A DNA stretch of 64,000 bases from an uncultured Phascolarctobacterium sp. (GCA_958448515.1 CAUDEF010000009.1:1-64000); one strand, 5' to 3'. Positions 18,924 to 28,112 are shown, counted from the stretch's first letter. Numbers and translations are program-made. The notes: a model not told the origin generated them from the sequence alone.

Positions 18924-20063
18924 ATGGCAGATTTTAGTGTCAGAAAAAGTATTGCCGAGCTGGAGTCATACCATGTAGAAAATATAGAAGCTGCCATTGT
19001 TGTAAATGCTAATGAAAGCAATGAGGCTTTGCCGGATAAAATAATGCTTCAGCTGCAAAAAAAATTGCGTGACTTTGCATTTAATCGTTATCCTCAGATT
19101 CAGGCAGAGGATTTGTGCAGGCAAATTGGAGAGGCTTTTTCTCTTACCGGCGATAACATTGTAATAGGCAATGGTTCCAGTGAACTTTTGAAAAACATCT
19201 GCTATACTTTTGGCGGAGCAGATAAAAAAATTATGGTGCCTGTTCCTTCTTTTTCCATGTATGGCGTGTATGTACAGCTTTCAGACAGCAAGCTTTGCAC
19301 ATATAACCTTGATGAGCAGGGATATATAGATAAAACAGCAGTTTTAGAGGCTGTTAATAAAGAGCAGCCGGATATGTTATTTATTTGCAATCCCAATAAT
19401 CCCACAGGAAACTTTAATTCCAGAGATATAATTGAAGAAATTGTAGCAAATGTTAAATGCCTGGTTGTCCTTGATGAAGCTTATATTGAATTTGCTGATG
19501 GTATGTCAGCTGCAGATTTGGTAAACAAATATGAGAATGTTATTTGTCTGAGAACTTTTTCCAAGGCGTATGGCCTCGCAGGAATGCGCTGCGGCTATGG
19601 TATTGGCAGAAAAAATATTGTGGACGCAATTAAAAAAGGCTGTCTGCCATACGGTGTAAATGCATATACATTAATGCTGGCGTCTCAGGTATACAAGAAT
19701 AAAGATCTCTATATTGACAGAATAAAGCAAGTTAAAGAGCAAAGAAAAATTATATCAGATGCTTTGCAAAAGCTTGGATTTTATGTATATCCAACGCAGA
19801 CTAATTTCGTAACTTTCTATGCTAAGAAAGATTTAGCCGCAAAATTAAGCAGTAAGTATCTTGCTGAAGGCGGCAATGATTATGGCAATGAATTTATGAA
19901 CAGCGGCAGATATATTTTTGAAGAATTAGAAAAGAAGAGTATATTGGTTCGCGATTACAGCACTAATAAAATTTTGCAGGGATGTTTGAGAGTGTCAGTA
20001 GGAACTCTGTCTGAAAATAAAATCATTCTTGAAAGTATCAATGAGATTTGTGAGAGGGTGTAA
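18924..20063 (+). CDS. hisC: Histidinol-phosphate aminotransferase (HisC)
   Basis: This PLP-dependent fold I aminotransferase makes histidinol phosphate. It has 379 residues. The family signature is clear: NGSSELL, CNPNNPTGN, VVLDEAYIEF, and FSKAYGLAGMRCGYG with the PLP lysine. The ATG follows AAGGAAG, 1 base after the hisD stop. Confidence 0.96.
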   Translation: MADFSVRKSIAELESYHVENIEAAIVVNANESNEALPDKIMLQLQKKLRDFAFNRYPQIQAEDLCRQIGEAFSLTGDNIVIGNGSSELLKNICYTFGGADKKIMVPVPSFSMYGVYVQLSDSKLCTYNLDEQGYIDKTAVLEAVNKEQPDMLFICNPNNPTGNFNSRDIIEEIVANVKCLVVLDEAYIEFADGMSAADLVNKYENVICLRTFSKAYGLAGMRCGYGIGRKNIVDAIKKGCLPYGVNAYTLMLASQVYKNKDLYIDRIKQVKEQRKIISDALQKLGFYVYPTQTNFVTFYAKKDLAAKLSSKYLAEGGNDYGNEFMNSGRYIFEELEKKSILVRDYSTNKILQGCLRVSVGTLSENKIILESINEICERV

Positions 20064-20065
20064 AC

Positions 20066-20650
20066 ATGAGGTGCAGCAATATATCAAGAGTGACTGCTGA
20101 GACGCAGATTACAGCCAGCCTTAACATTGATGGAGAAGGTATTTGCCAGATTGATACAGGTGTAGGATTTTTTGATCATATGCTTACTTTGTTTTCCAAG
20201 CATAGTTTTTGCGATCTGAATTTACAGGCAAAGGGCGATTTGCATGTTGATTGTCACCATACAGTGGAAGATTGCGGTATAGTTTTGGGTAAAATGCTGG
20301 CAGAGTGTGTCGGTGATAAAAAAGGTATGCACAGGTATGGAGAATGCTTTTTGCCAATGGATGAAGCTTTGGTGCAGGCAGTAATAGATTTTTCAGGCAG
20401 ACCGTATTTAGTTGTACAGGGAGAAATTCCTGCCAATAAACTTGGTGATTTTGATACAGAAATGACTGAAGAATTTTTCAGAGCTGTAGCCAGTGAAGCC
20501 AAAATGACATTACATATCAGAGTAATATACGGAAAAAATACTCATCACATTGTTGAGGCTGTTTTTAAAGCTTTTGCCAGAGCCTTGGCTGAAGCCGTGG
20601 CTTATGACAACAGAGTAAAAGGCGTGATGAGCAGCAAGGGGAGCTTATGA
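20066..20650 (+). CDS. hisB: Imidazoleglycerol-phosphate dehydratase (HisB)
   Basis: This is the monofunctional dehydratase (194 residues) without an attached phosphatase. It has the metal-binding histidine stretches FFDHMLTLFSKHS and DCHHTVEDCGI, and later HIVEAVFKAFARAL. Because no phosphatase domain is fused and no separate histidinol-phosphatase gene lies in the operon, that step must be encoded elsewhere. Confidence 0.96.
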   Translation: MRCSNISRVTAETQITASLNIDGEGICQIDTGVGFFDHMLTLFSKHSFCDLNLQAKGDLHVDCHHTVEDCGIVLGKMLAECVGDKKGMHRYGECFLPMDEALVQAVIDFSGRPYLVVQGEIPANKLGDFDTEMTEEFFRAVASEAKMTLHIRVIYGKNTHHIVEAVFKAFARALAEAVAYDNRVKGVMSSKGSL

Positions 20651-21258
20651 AAACAGAAGTAGTTATAATTGATTACGGTATGGGAAATTTGCATAGTGTT
20701 ACCAAAGCCATGGAAGCCGTAGGCGCAGATGTCATGGTAAGTAGTGACATAAAGGTTATTGCCGGTGCAGAGAAAATAATTTTGCCGGGAGTTGGCGCTT
20801 TTGGTGACTGTATGCATAATTTGCAGCAGACAGAACTTATACCTGTAATTATGGAACATATAAAAAAGGGCAAAGGATTTTTGGGAATTTGTCTTGGAAT
20901 GCAGGTTTTATTTGAGAAAAGTGAAGAAAGCCCCGGTGTTAATGGTCTGGGAATATTTAAAGGCGAGGTAAAAAAACTACCTACATTTTTAAAGATTCCT
21001 CACATGGGATGGAACAGATTAATATCAAAAAATAACAGCAGTATTGTTGATGCAGCAGCTAATGAATATGTGTATTTTGTACATAGCTATCATGCTGAGC
21101 CGGAAGATTCGGCAATTATTACTGCCACATGTGATTATGGAGCAAGCATAACTGCAGCTGTAGGCAAGGACAATGTACAGGCTTTGCAGTTTCATCCTGA
21201 AAAGTCAGGCAGTGCAGGATTACGAATGCTGAAAGCTTTTAAGGAGTGGAAGTTATGA
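20647..21258 (+). CDS. hisH: Imidazole glycerol phosphate synthase glutaminase subunit (HisH)
   Basis: HisH is the class I glutamine amidotransferase that feeds ammonia to HisF. It has 203 residues. The nucleophile cysteine is in FLGICLGMQVLFE (near 80), and the His-Glu pair is in LQFHPEKSG near 180. It overlaps hisB by four bases (ATGA). Confidence 0.96.
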   Translation: MKTEVVIIDYGMGNLHSVTKAMEAVGADVMVSSDIKVIAGAEKIILPGVGAFGDCMHNLQQTELIPVIMEHIKKGKGFLGICLGMQVLFEKSEESPGVNGLGIFKGEVKKLPTFLKIPHMGWNRLISKNNSSIVDAAANEYVYFVHSYHAEPEDSAIITATCDYGASITAAVGKDNVQALQFHPEKSGSAGLRMLKAFKEWKL

Positions 21259-21983
21259 TAATTTACCCGGCAATTGATTTACGAAATGGAAAATGTGTAC
21301 GCCTGACAAAGGGCAGTTTTGATGCAGAAACTGTATTTTCAGATAATCCGGCAGAAATGGCGGCAAGATGGGAAGCCCAGGGAGCAGAATATTTGCACGT
21401 TGTTGATCTTGATGGTGCAGTAGCAGGAGAAAGTAAAAATTTAAAAAGTATACAGGCTATTCTCGCAGCAGTAAAAATACCGGTTCAGGTAGGCGGCGGA
21501 ATACGCAGTATGAAAAATATTGATAAAATGCTGTCCATTGGCGTAAGCAGAGTAATTTTAGGCAGCATTGCTGTAAAAAATCCCGAGCTTGTTCGTCAAG
21601 CATGCCTTAAATATGGTGACAGAATTGTTGTTGGCATTGACGCTAAAGAGGGAATGGCAGCTGTTGAAGGCTGGGAAGAAAAGTCCGATGCTTCTGCTGT
21701 AAATTTGGCTTGCCAAATGGTTAAGCTGGGTGTCAAAACAATTATTTTTACCGATATAAGTAAGGATGGAACTTTAAGCGGCGTCAATGTGCAGGCAACA
21801 GCAGAGCTTGCCCAAAAATCCGGGGCTGATGTTATTGCATCAGGTGGAGTTTCATCACTTGATGATATCAGGCAGCTGATGCAGCATGAAAAAGATGGCA
21901 TAAAAGGCTGTATTGTTGGCAAAGCAATTTATACTAATAATATTAATCTTGAGGAAGCAATTAAGATGGCAGGAGGAATGTAA
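21255..21983 (+). CDS. hisA: Phosphoribosylformimino isomerase (HisA)
   Basis: HisA is a TIM-barrel Amadori isomerase. It has 242 residues. It starts MIIYPAIDLRNGKCVRL and shows the half-barrel repeats HVVDLDGA, VGGGIRS, FTDISKDGTLSG and ASGGVSS. The ATG at 21255 is chosen because AAGGAGTGG precedes it and it forms an ATGA overlap with hisH. Confidence 0.96.
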   Translation: MIIYPAIDLRNGKCVRLTKGSFDAETVFSDNPAEMAARWEAQGAEYLHVVDLDGAVAGESKNLKSIQAILAAVKIPVQVGGGIRSMKNIDKMLSIGVSRVILGSIAVKNPELVRQACLKYGDRIVVGIDAKEGMAAVEGWEEKSDASAVNLACQMVKLGVKTIIFTDISKDGTLSGVNVQATAELAQKSGADVIASGGVSSLDDIRQLMQHEKDGIKGCIVGKAIYTNNINLEEAIKMAGGM

Positions 21984-22742
21984 ATGCTGACGAAAAGAAT
22001 CATACCCTGCCTTGATGTAATTGGTAATCGTGTTGTTAAGGGAACCAATTTTGTAGAATTACGTGATGCCGGTGATCCGGTAGAACTTGCTGCATATTAT
22101 GATGCACAGGGGGCTGATGAGCTGGTTTTTCTTGATATTGGGGCTTCTGTAGAAAAAAGGGAAGCACTTCTTGATGTTATCAGCAAAGTTGCAGGCAAGG
22201 TCTTTATTCCGCTTACTGTTGGTGGAGGTATACGCAGTGTGGACGATATTAAAAACACTCTGCGTGCAGGTGCCGATAAAATATCATTAAATTCTGCGGC
22301 AGTAAAAAATCCTCAGCTGATAGCAGATGGTGCCAGACGTTTTGGCAATCAGTGCATAGTATTGGCCATTGATGCGAAAAAAACAGCAGAAAACAAGTGG
22401 AATGTTTATATTAATGGAGGACATGAAAAAACAGAGCTTGATGCTGTAGAATGGGCTAAATATGGCGTTCAGCTGGGTGCAGGAGAAATTTTGCTTACAA
22501 GTATGGATGCAGATGGTACTAAAAACGGCTATGATATTGAGCTGACACGGCGTATAAGCGAAGCTGTACCGGTACCGGTAATTGCGTCAGGCGGTGCCGG
22601 AAAATTACAGGATTTTTATGAAGTTCTCCAAGACGGATGCGCAGATGCAGTTTTGGCAGCTTCTGTTTTTCACTACAGAAAATATACTGTTGCTGAAGTA
22701 AAACAATATCTGCAGTCACATAGTGTAGAGGTGAGATTGTAA
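21984..22742 (+). CDS. hisF: Imidazole glycerol phosphate synthase cyclase subunit (HisF)
   Basis: HisF is the barrel partner of HisH and forms imidazole glycerol phosphate and AICAR. It has 252 residues. Signature segments are RIIPCLDVIGNRVVKGTNF with the catalytic Asp, FLDIGASVE, LTVGGGIRS, AIDAKK, SMDADGTKNGYD and ASGGAGKL. Its stop and the hisIE start overlap as TAATG. Confidence 0.97.
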   Translation: MLTKRIIPCLDVIGNRVVKGTNFVELRDAGDPVELAAYYDAQGADELVFLDIGASVEKREALLDVISKVAGKVFIPLTVGGGIRSVDDIKNTLRAGADKISLNSAAVKNPQLIADGARRFGNQCIVLAIDAKKTAENKWNVYINGGHEKTELDAVEWAKYGVQLGAGEILLTSMDADGTKNGYDIELTRRISEAVPVPVIASGGAGKLQDFYEVLQDGCADAVLAASVFHYRKYTVAEVKQYLQSHSVEVRL

Positions 22743-23398
22743 TGGAAGTTTTGATTGATGAAATAAAATTTAATGAACAGGGACTTGTCCCGGCTATTGT
22801 TCAGGATGTTCACAGTAAAGAGGTCCTGATGCTGGCATATATGAATAAAGAATCATTGCAGCGTACTATTGAGACGGGCTATACATGGTTCTGGAGCAGA
22901 AGCAGACAGGAGCTGTGGAATAAAGGTGCTACAAGCGGCAACGTGCAAAAGGTTATGAGTATAAGTTATGACTGTGATGCAGATAGCTTGCTTGTGCATG
23001 TATTACAGACAGGCAATGCGTGCCATACAGGTTCATACAGCTGTTTTTACAGAACTTTGTGGAAAGAAGAAAATCTTCCGGCAACGATTAGTCCTACCAG
23101 TGAGATTTTAAATGAACTTTATAAAGTAATTCAGTATAAAAAAGAGTCTGGCGGAGAAAAATCATATACCAGATATTTGTTTACATCCGGTCAGGACAAA
23201 ATTCTTAAAAAAGTAGGCGAAGAATGCGCTGAAACAATAATTGCTTCCAAAAACAATTCTGCTTCTGAAGTAATTTATGAAATGTCTGATTTATGGTATC
23301 ACTGCCTGGTACTTTTAGCTTATCATAATATTGCTCCGCTGCAGCTTATGTCGGAGCTGGGAAGAAGACGTCAGAAAGAAGATAACAGTAAATATTAA
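22742..23398 (+). CDS. hisIE: Bifunctional HisIE (phosphoribosyl-AMP cyclohydrolase / -ATP pyrophosphatase)
   Basis: This is a fusion of HisI (residues 1-115: MLAYMNKESL, WFWSRSRQELWNKGATSGN, YDCDADSLL) and HisE (residues 125-218: KKVGEECAETIIASKN, EMSDLWYH). It carries out steps 2 and 3 of the pathway. It has 218 residues and is the last gene of the operon, ending at a strong terminator. Confidence 0.96.
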   Translation: MEVLIDEIKFNEQGLVPAIVQDVHSKEVLMLAYMNKESLQRTIETGYTWFWSRSRQELWNKGATSGNVQKVMSISYDCDADSLLVHVLQTGNACHTGSYSCFYRTLWKEENLPATISPTSEILNELYKVIQYKKESGGEKSYTRYLFTSGQDKILKKVGEECAETIIASKNNSASEVIYEMSDLWYHCLVLLAYHNIAPLQLMSELGRRRQKEDNSKY

Positions 23399-23440
23399 AA
23401 AAATGCAGTAATAAGCAATTACGCTTATTACTGCATTTTT
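23399..23440. terminator. Bidirectional terminator after the his operon
   Basis: An 18-bp stem (23399-23416 and 23423-23440) has A/T-rich flanks on both sides and separates convergent hisIE and the ferredoxin-like gene. Confidence 0.92.
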
Positions 23441-24135
23441 TAATCTAAAATATTTCCTTCAACAGATATAGTAACTACTTGCCAGGGAATAAACTTGCCG
23501 CTGTTTTTGAGTGCTGTTGTTGCTGCAGCCTCCAGCCCTCCGCAGCAGGGAACTTCCATGCGTACGATTGTTATACTTTGAATACTGTTATTTTTTATAA
23601 TAGCAGTAAGCTTTTCCGTATAATCAATATCATCAAGTTTAGGACAGCCTATGATTGTTGTTTTGCCGCGCATAAAATCCTTATGCATATTAGCATAGGC
23701 ATAGGCGGTACAATCAGCAGCAATCAGAAGTTTGGCATTTTGAAAAAACGGAGCTTGAACAGGAACAAGTTTAATCTGGCAGGGCCATTGAGCAAGCTGC
23801 GAATCCATATGAACAGAATGAGTTTCAGCAGTATCAGTATTATGTTTTAACAGCTGCATTTTTTTGCCGGGGCAGGAAAATGTATTGGCAGAACTTTTCT
23901 GCTGTTTATTTTTTAAAACAGCTTCTTCATCATAAGCTTTGGCTTCTCGTTCTACAAAAGTAATTGCTCCTGTTGGGCATACCGGCAGGCAGTCGCCTAA
24001 ACCATCACAATAATCATCACGCAAAAGCTTAGCTTTGCCGTCTACGATACCGATTGCACCTTCATGGCAGGCATTTACACATAAGCTGCATCCATTGCAT
24101 TTGTTTTCATCTATTTCTATAATTCTTCGTTTCAT
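23440..24135 (-). CDS. 4Fe-4S ferredoxin-domain protein
   Basis: This 231-residue protein has a two-cluster ferredoxin N-terminus (CNGCSLCVNACHEG; CDGLGDCLPVCPTGAI) and a C-terminal part with conserved cysteine stretches (WPCQIKLVPVQAPF, AADCTAYAYA, IGCPKLDD, EVPCCGG). It is a family commonly found beside Crp-type regulators in anaerobic Firmicutes, and a Crp-like gene diverges here too. It is probably a redox or electron-transfer protein; the exact partner is unknown. The start has an AGGAGG site. Confidence 0.85.
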   Translation of the reverse strand: MKRRIIEIDENKCNGCSLCVNACHEGAIGIVDGKAKLLRDDYCDGLGDCLPVCPTGAITFVEREAKAYDEEAVLKNKQQKSSANTFSCPGKKMQLLKHNTDTAETHSVHMDSQLAQWPCQIKLVPVQAPFFQNAKLLIAADCTAYAYANMHKDFMRGKTTIIGCPKLDDIDYTEKLTAIIKNNSIQSITIVRMEVPCCGGLEAAATTALKNSGKFIPWQVVTISVEGNILD

Positions 24136-24220
24136 AATATACCTCCTGGATTTTATATTAATATTATAATATACTTAACATATAAAGTATGTGGTTATAA
24201 CAACCAAATATAAGAAGGTG

Positions 24221-24874
24221 ATGCATATAAAAAATGCAGTTTTTCAAAATATTTCTGCGATTGAATATGAAGATATGTTAAAATGCGGGAAAGTTGTAGT
24301 CAAAAGCTTTGACAAAGGCAGTACGATATTAGCTGTTGGTGAAAAAACTCAGGCTTTTGGAATTGTTCTTTCCGGCATTGTTTATATTGAAAATGTTGAT
24401 TTATGGGGAAACCGCTTTATTATACATGAACTGAAAGAAGCAGATATTTTTGCAGAGACCTACGCTTTTTGTGGTGAGCGCATACAGGTGGATGTAAAAG
24501 CAGCAGAGTCTGCACAAATACTGTTTTTAAATGTAAAAGAACTTTTGAGCAATGATAATTATCATAAAAGCTGGTATAATAAATTTCTTTTAAATTTTCT
24601 GCAGCTGGCTGTCCATAAAAATCTTGTGTGGTCAAGAAAAATGTTCTGTATTTCTCCGAAGGGGTTAAGGGCAAGAATCATGAACTATTTATCAGGAGAA
24701 GTTACAAAACAGGGAAGCAGTGAAATTGTAATACCGTTTGACAGACAGGCCATGGCTGATTATCTGCATGTTGAGCGCAGTGCTCTTTCTAAAGAGTTAG
24801 GAAAAATGAGAAAAGAAGGACTTCTGGATTTCCACAAGAATCAATTTTCTTTAAAGCAATTAAAAAACAAATAA
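24221..24874 (+). CDS. Crp/Fnr-family transcriptional regulator
   Basis: This protein has about 217 residues, with an N-terminal cyclic-nucleotide-binding-like sensor (about residues 25-125) and a C-terminal HTH (QAMADYLHVERSALSKELGKMRKEGLL). The cysteine pattern of oxygen-sensing Fnr is absent, so the signal is not clear. The start is uncertain: an in-frame GTG at 24191 has no ribosome site, and the ATG at 24221 has AAGAAGG very close. It diverges from the ferredoxin gene, and the two are probably functionally linked. Confidence 0.8.
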   Translation: MHIKNAVFQNISAIEYEDMLKCGKVVVKSFDKGSTILAVGEKTQAFGIVLSGIVYIENVDLWGNRFIIHELKEADIFAETYAFCGERIQVDVKAAESAQILFLNVKELLSNDNYHKSWYNKFLLNFLQLAVHKNLVWSRKMFCISPKGLRARIMNYLSGEVTKQGSSEIVIPFDRQAMADYLHVERSALSKELGKMRKEGLLDFHKNQFSLKQLKNK

Positions 24875-24931
24875 AAAACATAATTAAATATTATATTATA
24901 AATTATAAAGAAAAAGAGGGGAGCGGTGGTT

Positions 24932-25388
24932 ATGCAAAAAAATATCTTTTAAAAAAGGTCTTAGCTGTTTATTGGTGTGTGCTTTTGCTTTTTCAATGGC
25001 TGCGCAGGAGGCTGAAGCAAGGCCTCATAACCAGAAACCGGGTAAAGCAGGTCATCATCAGCAAAAGCGCATTCACAGGTCGTGCGGAGATATTGTAGTT
25101 GACGTTTTAAACTGCAGTAAATATGATTTTTCCAGAGCATGCCGTTATAATATGACATTGGAAGATTACATAGTGTCCTGTTATATAGCAGACAAAGTTC
25201 ATGGTCATGACTTTGAAAAAATATTCAGAATGCACAAAAACGGTAAACCTTATAAAGATATATGCAAAGCCTATGAAATTAACTGGGGAAGTGTAAGAAG
25301 CCATGTTAATCATAATTATGATATTATAACCAGAGATGCTGCAGAAGCAGGAATTATTATGTGGGGATTACACGAAGTTTTAAGATAA
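24932..25388 (+). CDS. Small secreted basic protein, frameshifted at the signal peptide
   Basis: The gene starts at an ATG after GAGGGGAGCGGTGG, but this frame stops at a TAA at 24950. The long frame begins within the signal peptide (KKGLSCLLVCAFAFSMAAQEAEA). If the T4 run at 24947-24950 had three T residues, one product would read MQKNIFKKGLSC and so on, a textbook signal peptide followed by about 120 residues with a His/Lys-rich start. UUU UAA at the stop could also allow +1 slippage, like prfB. The mature part (CRYNMTLEDY, FRMHKNGKPYKDICKAYEINWGSVRSHV) is HTH-like but belongs to a secreted protein of unknown role. Confidence 0.6.
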
Positions 25389-25420
25389 AAAAAGCTGCAA
25401 CCTTTTGGTTGCAGCTTTTT
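25389..25420. terminator. Bidirectional terminator
   Basis: A 14-bp stem with a TTTT loop (25389-25402 and 25407-25420), A-flanked left and T-flanked right, lies between convergent genes. Confidence 0.92.
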
Positions 25421-26079
25421 TAGGCTTTAACTTTCCAGCGATCAAAGAAGTGAATATTTTTCTCGCAAAAATGAACTGTACGTCCAACTAAAATAGCAGC
25501 GGCAATTGTACCTACGCCAATACCTTTTAAAGTGCCAAAATCTACTATAGAAATAATCACGCTAATTGTAACAAGAGTAATATCAAAGCAATTTTTTATC
25601 AGACTGAAATTTTTACGCAACACGAATGTCAGTACGCTTACTACGCCTTCTCCGGCAATGAGGAATATTTTTGCGCGTACTTCCATAAAGACACCAAATC
25701 CCAGGATTACTATGCTCAAAAGGCAGGCAACAATTTTTTCTGTAAGACTGGTTGGAGTAAACCAGCTTAGGAGATTCATAGAAAAGTCTATGCCATAACC
25801 AAATGCAAGAGTAGTAACAGTCTGACCTATTAATTCACGCATATATACTGCACGCAGAATGACAGGCTGTAATAATATAAGAATTATGTTCATTATAATA
25901 GTAAGATTACCTACACTGATCGGCATAATCATGCTTAAAACCCAGGGTACACTGGAAATAGGTGAAGTTCCCAGATCAGCTTTGCATGATAAAGCAATAG
26001 CAAAGGTCATAAAAAAAATGCTTATGACAAACATTACGCAGCGCGGAAAAAAGTGTTGTGAATTTGAGTTATTTTCCAA
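25420..26079 (-). CDS. YczE/YyaS/YitT-family integral membrane protein
   Basis: This 219-residue protein has about five hydrophobic segments and the family pattern at the start: FAIALSCKADLGTSPISSVPWVLS, then VGNLTIIMNIILILLQ. The molecular function of the family is unknown. It is likely an inner-membrane protein. The stop lies at the terminator shared with the upstream secreted protein. No operon partner is seen. Confidence 0.8.
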   Translation of the reverse strand: MENNSNSQHFFPRCVMFVISIFFMTFAIALSCKADLGTSPISSVPWVLSMIMPISVGNLTIIMNIILILLQPVILRAVYMRELIGQTVTTLAFGYGIDFSMNLLSWFTPTSLTEKIVACLLSIVILGFGVFMEVRAKIFLIAGEGVVSVLTFVLRKNFSLIKNCFDITLVTISVIISIVDFGTLKGIGVGTIAAAILVGRTVHFCEKNIHFFDRWKVKA

Positions 26080-26115
26080 TTTTTTATCCCCCTAAATAAA
26101 AATAAATATATGATT

Positions 26116-26154
26116 AAAAAAACAAAATTGTTCAGAGAACAATTTTGTTTTTTT
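26116..26154 (-). terminator. Terminator after padC
   Basis: A long A/T stem (26116-26133 and 26137-26154) is followed by T residues on the minus strand and also on the plus strand. It lies 11 bases past the padC stop. Confidence 0.85.
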
Positions 26155-26164
26155 ATTTTTTGTA

Positions 26165-26707
26165 TTATTTTTTTATACGACGATAAGATTCATCAAAATA
26201 TTTACCGTTTCTTATATCATCTGTCATTCCTTTATAAGGAGCTTCAGAAATGACATCATTATTATTAGTTCCTGCATTGCCAATATAGGTAATTGTAGCA
26301 AATTCAGGGACTACATATTTTGGATAGGTATCATATTTTTCTCTGGATTCCTCCATAAGGGGAATATGCTCGTTTTGATAGCATACCGTTATTTCGGGAT
26401 GCTCGTGTACCCATTTGGGGAAGAAAATAACTCCGTGCAGTTTGCCTTCATTTGGCATAAAATCAAGAGCTACGTCTGTGCCTGTAGGTTCGGTCCAGGT
26501 GATTTTAAATACTCCATCTGTGAGTTTCACAATATTAGCTTTCTGATCTGTAACCCAGCGGCCTGCTACCATGCCGCCATGGATACGATAATCAACAGTA
26601 TTTTCGTTTTTTGCATACCATTCATATTCCCAGCCATTATCGTAAGTATAGATGAAATGTGTTCCAAGGAAATCCTGTAAATCTTTAAAATATTTTTTCT
26701 TGCTCAT
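26165..26707 (-). CDS. padC: Phenolic acid decarboxylase (PadC)
   Basis: PadC decarboxylates p-coumaric, ferulic and caffeic acids to vinyl phenols without a cofactor. The 180-residue product fits the family: DFLGTHFIYTYDNGWEYEWY, YRIHGGMVAGRWV, and KITWTEPTGTDVALDFMPNEGKLHGVIFFPKWV. It diverges from a PadR-family gene, the classic arrangement of this detoxification pair. The AGGAG-type site AACTCCTG (read on the opposite strand) supports the start at 26707. Confidence 0.94.
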   Translation of the reverse strand: MSKKKYFKDLQDFLGTHFIYTYDNGWEYEWYAKNENTVDYRIHGGMVAGRWVTDQKANIVKLTDGVFKITWTEPTGTDVALDFMPNEGKLHGVIFFPKWVHEHPEITVCYQNEHIPLMEESREKYDTYPKYVVPEFATITYIGNAGTNNNDVISEAPYKGMTDDIRNGKYFDESYRRIKK

Positions 26708-26779
26708 AAAAAACTCCTGTAATTAACAAATGTTCTGTTTTATAGAATATGTTTTATATGGTAACATGAAAAATGAAAC

Positions 26780-26795
26780 ATGTCAATAATTACAT
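26780..26795. promoter_or_regulatory. PadR operator-like site ATGT-N8-ACAT
   Basis: ATGT at 26780-26783 and ACAT at 26792-26795 are exactly 8 bases apart, the spacing reported for PadR operators. A second, less regular ATGTT-N9-AACAT pair lies at 26749-26767, nearer padC. Both fall in the padC/padR intergenic space. Confidence 0.65.
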
Positions 26796-26880
26796 ATTTG
26801 TTTTTTGTGTTTGAATTTTAAAAAAAAGTATGATACTATACTTTATATTTATAATAGCAAGCTTGAAAAGGACGGTAAAT

Positions 26881-27429
26881 ATGGGCACTTTAAAATATGC
26901 AATCCTTGGATTATTAAGGAAAAAGAGTATGACAGGCTATGAATTATCCAAAGAATTTGAGACCTCTTTATTTGAGTTTTGGAATGCGAAACATAGTCAG
27001 ATATATCCTGAATTAAAGTCATTAACCAAAGCTGATTTAATTCATTTTGAGGTTCGTATTACTGGAAACATTATGGAGAAAAAAGTATATACTATTACGA
27101 ATAAAGGCATTGAAGAATTTCAAAAATGGGCTGAAAATGATATAGAAAGTATTGCTGTACCCAAAGACGAATTCAGGTTACAATTATATTTTTCAGATTG
27201 CATATCATCAAAAAGACGTATTGAACTACTGCAGAATCAGCTTTTGCTGCATAAAGAACGGTTAGATTATTTGATTGAAAAAGTAGAAAGCTTTGATAAT
27301 ATCAAAAATCTTGATGAAGTAGAGTTTTGTGATTACATGGTTATGCAAAGCGGAGTAATGAGGGAGCAGTGTATCTGTAACTGGATAAAATCCTGTATCC
27401 GCCTGTGTAAAAAGCGAATAGATAAATAA
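26881..27429 (+). CDS. padR: PadR-family transcriptional repressor
   Basis: This 182-residue winged-HTH regulator (LKYAILGLLRKKSMTGYELSKEFE, then a QIYPELKSL wing helix and KVYTITNKG) has a C-terminal dimer helix. It would repress padC until phenolic acids appear. The ATG at 26881 has AAAAGGACGG upstream and gives the expected MGTLKYA start; a longer in-frame extension lacks a ribosome site. Confidence 0.88.
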   Translation: MGTLKYAILGLLRKKSMTGYELSKEFETSLFEFWNAKHSQIYPELKSLTKADLIHFEVRITGNIMEKKVYTITNKGIEEFQKWAENDIESIAVPKDEFRLQLYFSDCISSKRRIELLQNQLLLHKERLDYLIEKVESFDNIKNLDEVEFCDYMVMQSGVMREQCICNWIKSCIRLCKKRIDK

Positions 27430-27524
27430 TTCATTAAAATGTTGCATTATACACCTAAATTTCAAAATTATGAAAAATTTTATATGGTATAATACTGACA
27501 ATATATTTTGAAAGCAGGTGCGCT

Positions 27525-28112
27525 ATGGTTCGTAAATATTTGGCCTTTTTATTGGTATGTTGCTGCTGTTGCTTTGTTCTTAATACTGATGCTGCTGAAA
27601 TGAATGCAGAAATTAGTACGCACAAGAATGAATGTAAGTTATCAGAAAGCAGTGCCAATGAAGAAATATGTCGGATTATTAAAGATTATTATAAGATTTC
27701 TGCCGAAGATATGAAGCGTACGCGCTACATGTATAATTATGTAGATTTAAACGATGATGGAATTGATGAAATCTTTGTTGTTGTTAATGGTCCTTCTACC
27801 TCTGGCAGTGGCGGAAGCAGCGCGCTGCTGCTTGAGCAAAATAAAAATAGCTGGCAGATAAAAAAGAATTTTACCCTCGTAAGAACGCCTGTTACAATCA
27901 GTGATGTAAAACACAATGGATATCATGATATAGCGTTCGATTATTATGGCGGCGGCAGTGAAGAAGGATATTCAGTAGTATTTTATGACGGCGATAATTA
28001 TGTCAGTGTATCAGAAGGAATATTTTTGAAAGAAAAGTATTTGATTTCCGGATATGATATTTTATGCGATAAGTATAAATATTATCTTGATGCAGGATTG
28101 AGTTTAAAATAA
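27525..28112 (+). CDS. Secreted protein with calcium-loop-like motif, unknown function
   Basis: This 195-residue protein has an N-terminal hydrophobic segment with five consecutive cysteines (LLVCCCCCFVL), possibly a lipoprotein-type signal. The mature part has DLNDDGIDEIFVVV, like an FG-GAP/EF-hand calcium loop, then a glycine/serine-rich stretch. No family was recognised. It has AAAGCAGGTG upstream, so the start is credible. It stands alone and ends at a strong terminator. Confidence 0.65.
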   Translation: MVRKYLAFLLVCCCCCFVLNTDAAEMNAEISTHKNECKLSESSANEEICRIIKDYYKISAEDMKRTRYMYNYVDLNDDGIDEIFVVVNGPSTSGSGGSSALLLEQNKNSWQIKKNFTLVRTPVTISDVKHNGYHDIAFDYYGGGSEEGYSVVFYDGDNYVSVSEGIFLKEKYLISGYDILCDKYKYYLDAGLSLK

